A program made the translations under genes and the position numbers. The notes under the pieces were generated by a model that saw nothing but the letters and a program-made list of their open reading frames with translations, did no database searches and was not told the origin of the DNA. A DNA stretch of 24,852 nt from Thermomucor indicae-seudaticae. Lineage: Eukaryota > Mucoromycota > Mucoromycetes > Mucorales > Lichtheimiaceae. Below are positions 10,532-18,256 of this stretch, piece by piece (the first letter of the stretch is position 1; each line of letters starts with the position of its first letter). The DNA lies in NCBI GenBank assembly GCA_000787465.1, contig JSYX01000530.1, forward strand, positions 1-24,852, in the 5' to 3' direction.

Positions 10532-11503
10532 TTACATCAATGGGTATTTATGTTGCAGGAATGGGCAGGTAAATACATGGTCGTTATCGGGCTGCCAGCT
10601 CGGACCTCCTGCGGCCGCCAGGCGCCAGTATGAAATGGCGCAAGGACGCAGGAGACGTGAGGGAGGCAATGGATTCTTGTAATGTGTTACTACGGGTGGT
10701 GAAGGGGCCGAGGTAAAGACACGGTCGAGTTCCTGGAGCACCAATTTCTTGGATTCTTCTACAGAGACAATGCAAGCTGCATCCGGTGCTTCCTGCCGTC
10801 TCTTCTTTGTTGGTGCCACCATTTCTGATCGACTGAGAGCCAAAGCGAGTCGGAAATCTTCGTCGTTATCGTCGTTGTCATTAGGTCGTTTGAGTACCGG
10901 TCGTCGTACGGCCAGCGTACTGAAATCCTCGTCGTCTTTTTCTTTTTCTTCGAAAGTGACCCATTCGATGATCTTGCCCGGTGGTTGTTGTTTTGGAGGC
11001 CGTGATGGTGGTGCTCGATGGACAGGTTTCGGCACGTGGCCCCATTGAATCCACTGCAGTTTCCGAAACAGCTGAACCATGGTCATGCCACGACGGTTCA
11101 TGCATTGCTTAATGTGTTGCAGACGGCGGTTTCGGCGGAAAGGTTCGTGGCAGCAGGGACACACGTCGAGGGTCTCGAAAATGGACGTGTTTTCTTCTTC
11201 TAGTGAATCCAGACATCGACTAAAATGAATGTCGACGCGTAGGCCTTTCAAGTGGGAAACATCTTTGCCGCAGAATAGACAGTACTGGAATTCGTGTTCT
11301 TCTTCTTCTTTTGCGGGTTGCTGTTGTAAACATTGCTCTACGTGCTGTTGGCGCAGATAGCTGGATTGAATGTCGGTCAGCTCTTTTTGACAGATGGGAC
11401 AGTGGTACTCGCCAAGCGAGCTGGTTGTAGCGGCAGGTGGATCCTCATTCTTGCTCTTTGCAGTCGGCCGTGATTTCGAGCGAGACAAGGAAAGTTTGCT
11501 CAT
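10532..11503 (-). CDS. Slx4-like protein with three C2HC zinc fingers
   Basis: A single open exon encodes 323 residues from the ATG at 11503. The frame is open further upstream but has no ATG there. Three CxxC...HxxxC fingers lie near the N-terminus: Cys35/Cys38/His54/Cys58, Cys75/Cys78/His93/Cys97 and Cys115/Cys118/His130/Cys134. The third is followed by RRGMTMVQLFRKLQW. This matches how I remember the UBZ4 fingers of SLX4-type repair scaffolds, which recruit structure-specific nucleases. The remainder is acidic and low-complexity (NDNDDNDEDF) with a basic PTKKRR patch. The C-terminal SAP/Slx1-binding domain of full Slx4 is not seen, so this is either a short relative, another UBZ-type ubiquitin-binding DNA-damage protein, or a gene with unrecognised 3' exons. 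It shares a 151-bp divergent promoter with RPL27. Confidence 0.6.
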   Translation of the reverse strand: MSKLSLSRSKSRPTAKSKNEDPPAATTSSLGEYHCPICQKELTDIQSSYLRQQHVEQCLQQQPAKEEEEHEFQYCLFCGKDVSHLKGLRVDIHFSRCLDSLEEENTSIFETLDVCPCCHEPFRRNRRLQHIKQCMNRRGMTMVQLFRKLQWIQWGHVPKPVHRAPPSRPPKQQPPGKIIEWVTFEEKEKDDEDFSTLAVRRPVLKRPNDNDDNDEDFRLALALSRSEMVAPTKKRRQEAPDAACIVSVEESKKLVLQELDRVFTSAPSPPVVTHYKNPLPPSRLLRPCAISYWRLAAAGGPSWQPDNDHVFTCPFLQHKYPLM

Positions 11504-11654
11504 GGCTTGTTTGTGGGCGGGGTTCGAAAAGAGGCTTTGAGCGAGAGGGGAGAGTGTGAGGGTGGAGACAGAGAGGAAGCGCGCAGAGCGTATACAGAAT
11601 TGCTGCCCCGCCCCTACTGCAAACTTCCTCTTTCGCCCCAACCTTCATACAACC
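11504..11654. promoter_or_regulatory. Shared divergent promoter, Slx4-like gene/RPL27
   Basis: The start codons are 151 bp apart. The interval is rich in GAG/CTC and CCGCCCC-like words and has no clear TATA box. A ribosomal-protein promoter is expected to be strong, and bidirectional activity toward the zinc-finger gene is inferred from geometry only. Confidence 0.5.
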
Positions 11655-12380
11655 ATGGTCAAGTTCATCAAGGCTGGTAAAGTAGGTTCAACGCTCGTTT
11701 TAATTGGGAGATAGTGATGGATGGATGAATGGATGGATGGGATGAAAAAGACAAACGGTGTCGATTCTATATTTTTGCGCTGCATTCACCTAATTTATTT
11801 CATTGTCAGGTTGTCGTTCTCTTGCAGGGTCGTTATGCTGGCAAGAAGGCCGTCGTCGTTCGCAGTACGTAATATACGCGCCACGTTTATTAGCTTCACG
11901 ACGAGACCTAATGGCAGCCCATTGTTAGACCACGATGAGGGCACCAAGGACAGACCTTATGGTTACGCTGTTGTTGCCGGTATCGAACGTTATCCTCTGA
12001 AGGTCACTCGCGCCATGGGCAAGAAGAAGGTTGCCAAGCGCTCAAAGGTCAAGCCCTTCATCAAGATTATCAACTATAACCACATGATGCCCACTCGGTA
12101 ATTACGCCATTCAGCCACGCAACGTTTCACAGAACAGAAACACTAAAAAAGGGAGCAACAGTTATGCTTTGGACTTGGAGCAGATCAAGGGTACCATTTC
12201 GACCGAGACCTTCAAGGAACCCAGTCAGCGTGAAGAGGCCAAGAAGGTTTGTACAGCCAATAGCAAGCAAGGGAAATCAGTAGCCGACTCAATTCATTGT
12301 CACAGGTTATCAAGAAGCTCTTTGAGGAGCGATACATGACCGGCAAGAACAAGTGGTTCTTTACCAAGCTCAGATTCTAA
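11655..12380 (+). CDS. RPL27: Large ribosomal subunit protein eL27
   Basis: Five exons (11655-11681, 11810-11864, 11929-12097, 12162-12246, 12306-12380) join to exactly 136 residues, the usual eukaryotic length. Diagnostic segments are [69 protein letters not shown] and the ending [13 protein letters not shown]. It is a structural protein of the cytosolic 60S subunit. The first intron (128 nt) is the longest and carries a GATG microsatellite. The stop codon overlaps an AATAAA poly(A)-type signal. Confidence 0.98.
11716..11744 (+). repeat. GATG/GGAT microsatellite in RPL27 intron 1
   Basis: Imperfect GATG units run for 29 bases inside the first intron. The units are TGGATGGATGAATGGATGGA-like. 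Confidence 0.85.
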
Positions 12381-12406
12381 TAAAATGGTTACTTTAATAT
12401 AATAAA
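12379..12406 (+). terminator. RPL27 poly(A) signals
   Basis: AATAAA occurs at 12379-12384, overlapping the stop codon, and again at 12401-12406. The second is better placed for cleavage shortly downstream. Confidence 0.5.
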
Positions 12407-12662
12407 GATCGCTTGGGACACGATAACCTTGTTCATTGTTTCTGTGTGCGCCCGCCAAGTTATTAGATCCATGGAACTTTCTCCTTTCGGGCACAACGAG
12501 GTATTGTACGACAAGAGGAATAGGGGAGAGCGGGGTTCCTGGCGTTCAATTACGCTATTAGATGTGGTTCCACCAACCCAATTAGACTGGGTAAAACAGA
12601 GTATATTAAACGTGATTCAAACGGAGGGCGGACAGCCTCTTTTTCCTCTTTCTCCATAGTCA

Positions 12663-13332
12663 ATGATTCGTCTTTCCTTTTTATTTATTTTCTGCCTTTT
12701 CGTGGCAGCCACTACCGCACAAGGAGTCAGCCCGACCGGTAAAGAAGACGGCACAGCACTGTACGATGCGGCCGAGACATTAGAACCGGGCAACTACGTG
12801 TTTACCTCGGCAGTTGGCAAGCAGTCCCTTACGTTTATCAGCGCTGGCAACCTTTTGGTGCCAAAGACATCCGGACAAAACGCCTGGACCGTGAAACAGC
12901 ACAAGAACACAAAGTACTTTTCTGCGCATGGATGGAACGATGCCAACCTCGAGAAATGCATCTCGACTCGCTGGACGATAGGAGATGGTGATGGTGGTTA
13001 TCCGGATGCTGCCGTGGTAAGTTCGATTTGCTTCCCGAGAGATGAAAGAGCTGGGTTCATAATTTGTATGATAGCTCTGGCAATGTGAAGTGGATACCAC
13101 GGACCACACCGACTTGGGCGGTTACGCTCCCATTTTCCCGCCCAAACAGCTTTGGCTTGCTGTGCCTGATCAAAAGTATGATGGATACTACAAGATCGTC
13201 TCGGCCTCTCACCTTTATGACATGGTGCCTCGCTGCATTGACACTAAACCAATCACGGGCGGTACAAAACTGACGACATGCAAGATTGACACCGAAAGCT
13301 TGAGCCTGTTGTGGAAAATTCAGAAGCAATAA
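12663..13332 (+). CDS. Secreted protein of unknown function
   Basis: Two exons (12663-13016, 13075-13332) give 203 residues. Residues 1-19 (MIRLSFLFIFCLFVAATTA) are a clear signal peptide, with likely cleavage before QGV. The mature part has about four cysteines (KCIS, WQCE, RCID, TTCK), which could form two disulfides. Repeated motifs such as LWQCE, QLWLAV and LLWKIQ faintly recall beta-trefoil (ricin-B-type) carbohydrate-binding folds, but the match is too weak to name a family. The intron junction GTG/CTC is phase 0 and keeps the frame. No membrane segment or GPI signal follows, so extracellular or cell-wall release is inferred. AATAAA overlaps the stop codon (13328-13333). Confidence 0.8.
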
Positions 13333-13405
13333 ATGTTATGTATTAACGGGGGCTTTCTCACGCCCTTTTTCACTCTCTCTCTTCTTTCTCTTCTTGTTTT
13401 ACTTC

Positions 13406-15171
13406 ATGGCGAATACAGTTATCTCTGTGTTATCTCCTGTAACGCTTCAACCTATCCATGAAATCCGCTGTCTGACACTGAGTGAAATTGATGCCGCGGT
13501 CGAAAGGGCCACGCACGGCTTTGCGGCCTGGAAACACGTCCCCATTGCTGAGCGTGTCGCGATCCTGCAAAAGTTTTGTCAATTATTTGAAGCCAAACAA
13601 GAAGAAGTGACGGAAACCATTGTATCGCAAATGGGACGTCCGAGACGGTACGGTGCTGGCGAAGTCAAGGGCGTCCTGGAACGGGCTCAATACATGATTT
13701 CGGTGGCCGAACAGAGTTTGGCCGATGAATGGGTCGAGGACAGTCCACAAGTGAAGAGGCTGTTGCGGAAAGAGCCACTCGGTCCAGTGTTTATCATTGC
13801 CGCATGGAATTATCCTTACTTGACCATGGGTAACCCTTATCAGCAAATGCTTTTACACACACACGCACACAATAACCTTTGGATATGATTACTGTCGTAG
13901 TCAATAATGTGGTGCCTGCTCTCTTGGCAGGCAACGCGGTGCTCCTGAAACAATCACCACAAACACCCAAATGTGCTGATCTGTTTGTCGGAACACTCCG
14001 TGAAGCCGGCGTGCCGCATGATGTGATACAAGCAGTCCACGTCGATGATGCCGGTGCCGACTATCTCGTGCGACACAACGGCGTACAATACGTGCATTTC
14101 ACTGGGAGCATTCCCGTCGGTAAAAAGATCCGACAAGCTATTGGAGAAAGTCAACGATTGATAGGTAATCATGATAACATAACCTACAAGTTCCTGTAAT
14201 CCTCACTCTATACAGGATTGGGAATGGAATTGGGCGGTAAAGATCCTGCCTATGTGTTACCAGACGCCGACCTCGATTACGCCGCAGAGAATATCGTCGA
14301 TGGTGCCTTTTTCAATTCAGGCCAATGCTGCTGCTCTATTGAGCGATGCTATGTGCATCAAGATGTCTATGGTGCCTTTGTCGAAAAAGCAGTGGCCATC
14401 ACTCAGGTATCTTTCTCTACCTCCCTTCCCGGAACGACAATCACTCATCGTATCATAGAAATATGTTCTCGGAGACCCGAATGATCCTGACACAACACTG
14501 GGACCCATGGCCCATTTACGTTTTGCCGATAAAGTGCGCGCCCAGTTGGCGGACGCAGTCAGCAAAGGTGCCAAGAAGCTTATTGATACGGAAAAATATT
14601 TCCCGGCAGACAAGGTAATTCAAGGAGGGGGGGGGGGTTCTACAAAGAAGCCATCTCTCATTTATCTCTTCAGGTTGGTACGACCTTTGTAGGCCCGCAG
14701 ATCCTGGTCAATGTGACCCATGACATGCCTATTATGCAAGAAGAGGTAATATCAGGTAGCACACTGCAATGCAGAAAAGTGGTCTAAAGCGGCGAGTGTT
14801 GCGGAAGTAGACGTTTGGTCCCGTATTATGCATCATGCCTGTGGCATCGGACGAAGAGGCGATTCGGCTCATGAATGATTCATGCTATGGCTTAACAGCC
14901 AGTATTTGGACGTCCGATCCAGGTAGAGCCTTTGCCATTGGCGATAAGGTGGAATGCGGAACATGGTTCATGAACAGATGTGACTATATCGACCCCGCTC
15001 TGGCATGGGTTGGCGCCAAGGAAAGTGGTCTGGGATTCTCAATGAGCAAACACGGGTTCGATCACTTCGTCAGGTAAATATATAACGCAATGCTGGTCAT
15101 GTCCATATTATTAACTGTGCTGCCTGTGTTGTAGGCTGAAATCATTCCATTTGCGGCTAAAGCAGCAATAA
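13406..15171 (+). CDS. NAD(P)-dependent aldehyde dehydrogenase
   Basis: Seven exons (13406-13829, 13901-14164, 14216-14406, 14459-14614, 14674-14745, 14811-15073, 15135-15171) join in frame to 468 residues, normal for the family. Visible motifs are PLGPVFIIAAWNYPY, VVPALLAGNAVLLKQSPQT (with the Lys that binds cofactor), FTGSIPVGKKI (Rossmann turn), GMELGGKDP with general-base Glu234, and FFNSGQCC with catalytic Cys268. The Glu-Cys spacing of 34 matches the family. EETFGPVLCIMP and ESGLGFSMSKHGF follow. It oxidises an aldehyde to the acid. Substrate is not readable, though the short form resembles semialdehyde-type enzymes. No targeting peptide or peroxisomal tail is seen, so it is probably cytosolic. 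The start at 13406 is the first ATG after a pyrimidine-rich leader. An intron near 14626-14637 holds an 11-G run. The stop lies 38 bp from the stop of the converging septin gene. Confidence 0.95.
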
Positions 15172-15209
15172 AGAAAAGATTATGTAGATCAAAGCAGTAT
15201 TATAAAGTC

Positions 15210-16879
15210 TTACTTATTGAAGGGGAATCCCTTCTTCTTGACCTTTTCAGGTGTAAGAGGCCTGCCGCTCTCCAAGCGGCGTCTCTTTTCTTCCAGATCC
15301 ATTCTCTGTCTCTCCAGAGCCTCCTTCATTTCCTTGTGACGAGCATACAACTGGGGGCAAGATTATGCATCGTTAGCTTACACTTTCACAATTCAAGTTC
15401 AATACTTTACCTCTTCTTCGGATTGTCTAAGTTTGGCTTCCTTTTCGGCTATCTTGGCTTGGAACACAGCTCTCATTTCGGCCTCCATCTTGGCCAGCCG
15501 TTGCTCATGCGCAATACGCTCCTCTTCCATCTTTCGGATAGGACTATATCATAAAACTCGTCTTTAGCTGCACGTGGGATAGGCGAAAAGAAACCCACTC
15601 ACTTGCAGTCCTTAAAGACAGAGGAGTCCTGCTGAATGCCCATGGCCAAGAGCTTCTCTGTGCGATAGTTTTCATAAAGCACATTATTGGTGTATTCCTT
15701 GAGGTCTTCCATGTGAGTCCTAAGGAGCGGTTCCGGCATTTAGTACCACTCACACAATTTTCTTGCGCCTGAAATATGTTATATTACCGGATGAGCATCT
15801 GTCGAAGCTTCACAAAATCGCAGTGCTCCTCGTTATCCACTTCAATGACTCCCCAAGGATACTGTCTTCCACGAACAAAACGACCCTCTTCAACCTCGAA
15901 TTCCTTGTCAGAGCCCACAACAGCAAATGGAATCTTGGACATGATTTCACGGTTTTCAGTAATCGTCTCTTGGTCGTCGCACTCATAGATGGGAGCTTGA
16001 TAAATTTGAATCTTGTGGAACTTGATATCGTCTAGGATACGTTGCTTGAACGCAGTAACCTCTTCTTCCGTCAATGTATCTGCCTTGGCAATCACGGGAA
16101 TCAAGTTGACACGCGTATGAAGGCGACGCATAAACTCGATATCCAACGGTTTCAATCTATATCCAATATTGAGTCGGTCAATCGCCGCCCTTTTTCCTTC
16201 CACCGAAAACAACCAACATACGCATGGCCCGTTGGCATGATGAAGTAGATACACGCGTGAATCCGGTTGTCTACCATCTTACGCCGATTGACGCGATTCT
16301 CTTGTTCAAGATAGGCATCAAAGCGGGATTCAATTTCATCCAGAATCGGTTTCCAGCTTTCCTCATTGTTAACAAAGTCCCCAAATCCAGGCGTATCCAC
16401 CACCGTCAATCGCAACTTGACTCCGTTTTCCTCAACATCCGCTGTAATGGACTGGATCTCTACCGTTTGCGGTGTCTCACGATTGGGACCTAGGTTTCCT
16501 TTTGGCTGATAGAGTTCGGTATTGAACAAGGTATTGACCAAGGTAGATTTACCCAATCCGGATTCACCTATAGAGACAGAGAGAGTCAGGGCAGAGGATA
16601 TCCCTGAAATTTCAAAGACGACGGACATACCAACCACCATACAAGTGAACTGGAAGCCTTTCTTTACTGACTTGCGGTGGACTTGATTGGGTAAATTAGC
16701 GAAGCCAACATAACCGTGAAGCTTCTTGCGGACAATTGTAACCTATATCAAAATCAGAATTTGTCATCGGGTTCTTGTTCCTTTGTTTTACGCGCTTACG
16801 CCAGCTGACGATTGATCCGCTAACCCAACAAAAATCAATACAAACATTACAACAAATGTCTCGTCATTGCCTTACCCAT
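15210..16879 (-). CDS. CDC3: Septin, Cdc3/Spn1/AspB group
   Basis: Eight exons (16876-16879, 16800-16819, 16631-16742, 16222-16567, 15788-16156, 15603-15719, 15411-15543, 15210-15350) join in frame to 413 residues. The first coding exon is only ATGG and the second is 20 nt. The N-terminus [20 protein letters not shown] leads into [20 protein letters not shown], a septin polybasic region. The GTPase has GESGLGKS (46-53, G1), DTPG (103-106, G3) and AKAD (184-187, G4). The septin unique element follows ([14 protein letters not shown]). Residues about 325-400 form a Glu/Lys/Arg-rich coiled coil. Wording of the N-terminal half most resembles the Cdc3/Spn1/AspB class from memory, although yeast Cdc3 has a longer N-terminus. 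Septins polymerise into filaments at septa and sites of polar growth. Confidence 0.92.
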
Positions 16880-17222
16880 TAGAACTTGGAATATTATTTC
16901 AAGGACAAAGAAGAAGAATAAAAGGGAGAGAAAAGGGTTAGACGCATAATACAGAAAGGGTCAGGAACGCTGAAGGGGGAGGGATGCATATCCTAGCAAT
17001 AAGAACGCATAAGTGTAACCGAGGCTACTGGTCGGATCACGGTTACCAAGGTGTCAAAAAGCGGAGAGTTTCATTGGACAGAAATCTCCGAAACATTGGA
17101 AAAAAAGCAGGTGGTTTTCCCTTTTTCGAAAAGCGAAAAGCAGAGATTTTGGATCAAGAAAACCTTCTTTCTTCTTTTTCCTTCCTTTCCTTCCTTCCAT
17201 CATCCTTGAAAAATCGATACAT
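16880..17222. promoter_or_regulatory. Divergent upstream region, septin/117-residue orphan
   Basis: There are 343 bases between the two start codons. The right part (about 17166-17202) is a strong CT tract of TTCC/TTCT units just upstream of the orphan gene, a feature common in fungal core promoters. No gene is seen. Confidence 0.45.
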
Positions 17223-17576
17223 ATGAAGAGAACTTCGATCTACGATTCTTTACCAGTATTGGAATCTTGGTATCAGACAACAACACCTGGGATCGATTGC
17301 GTTGAAGAACAACAACAGCAGCAGCAAGATAAAAAGTCCCAGACTCAACGTCGTAGCGTTACGTTTTCAACAGCATCGCCGTCTGTCCACTATATACCCC
17401 ACAGCATCAATGATCCTTCTCCTCCTACTCCGCAATCATCTCAATCAAGACATCATGGTATGGGAATCACGAAAGAGATCAGATATGAAGAAAGTACGCT
17501 AATGGATGATAAAGTTCGCAGCATGAAATCGTTCGCCAAGCGTTGGCTCTCAAGATCCAAAATCAGCGCCGCCTAA
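17223..17576 (+). CDS. Small uncharacterised protein, 117 residues
   Basis: A single exon runs from an ATG preceded by a CT-rich tract to TAA. The protein is hydrophilic with a six-Gln run near residues 30-35. A central motif, RRSVTFSTASPSVHYIP, recalls the short RxVxF-type motif (protein phosphatase 1 docking) seen in many fungal regulators. A Ser/Pro-rich middle follows, and the basic C-terminus SMKSFAKRWLSRSKISAA could form an amphipathic helix. There is no signal peptide or membrane segment. Family and function are not recognised. Phosphatase binding is only a motif-level guess. Confidence 0.65.
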   Translation: MKRTSIYDSLPVLESWYQTTTPGIDCVEEQQQQQQDKKSQTQRRSVTFSTASPSVHYIPHSINDPSPPTPQSSQSRHHGMGITKEIRYEESTLMDDKVRSMKSFAKRWLSRSKISAA

Positions 17577-17610
17577 TTCAGCAAGATACCTCGTTGTTAC
17601 CCAAAAAGTT

Positions 17611-17627
17611 ACTACTACTACTACTAC
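17611..17627 (+). repeat. (ACT)n microsatellite
   Basis: There are five to six ACT units just after the 117-residue gene, in its presumed 3' untranslated region. Confidence 0.85.
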
Positions 17628-17766
17628 CTATTACTCGCTTTATAATACTAGTAGATCCTCATGGTGTTAATATGCATGAGGTTTCGTTTTTTCTAACTGC
17701 TTAATGTTATTACCTAATCCCACACCTATAATGTGTCATGTAAAATAAAACCATCTCCGTTGAACA

Positions 17767-18150
17767 CTATCTTTGCAGTCTTTGAGCATGTGCTTGATGC
17801 CAAGCCCACCCTTTTTGTTGACAAAGACTGAAGCCATTGTCCACTTCCACACAAAGAGCAGGCCAAGCAGATCGTGGTTCAGGATAGAACGTGATAAATA
17901 AGGTGCCGTCGAATAATACCAGGGACATGATTTCTTGTCATGGATAATGCGCCTACTGCATAGGACTTTCTCGAAACGGTAAGTCTCTCGCTGGGTGCCA
18001 AGCATGCAAGTAGCTGACATCGTTCACGTTCAGCTCATCACCCGTAAAAGTTGCCAGGAGTTTTGGCAACTTGACAGTCTGTGACATACAGTACCGCAGC
18101 AGGCTTATAGTACTGCTTTCCGTCTAAACCTTTATTCGACGCATATTCTG
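17767..18150 (-). pseudogene. Decayed gene fragment of unknown family
   Basis: On the minus strand a protein-like segment near 18042-18140 (GKQYYKPAAVLYVTDCQVAK) changes frame at about 18039-18045. It continues as DELNVNDVSYLHAWHPARDL. Stops TAG 17953-17955 and TGA 17938-17940 interrupt the frame, which then resumes as MSLVLFDGTLFITFYPEPRS and WPALCVEVDNGFSLCQQKGW, ending at TAG 17767-17769. One frameshift and two stops in otherwise coding-like sequence indicate a pseudogene or a fragment of one. The gaps between lesions are too short for introns. The parent family is not recognised. It lies downstream of the GCP gene on the same strand. Confidence 0.45.
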
Positions 18151-18256
18151 TGTGGCTAGTTATTTTTTACTCGCCATTGTCTGGATGCGGTGCGCTCTCC
18201 ATCCTGAAGAACACGCAGGCTTTCTCCAAGGCAATAGATAACAAGAGACTTGATGA

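Noticed and set aside
12429..12659. Plus-strand open frame upstream of the secreted protein
   Set aside because: No motif, no splice support, and it occupies the promoter interval between RPL27 and the next gene.
17736..18020. A 94-residue minus-strand frame as an intact gene
   Set aside because: A neighbouring frame gives better protein-like sequence over the same bases with stops and a frameshift, so a relic is the better reading.
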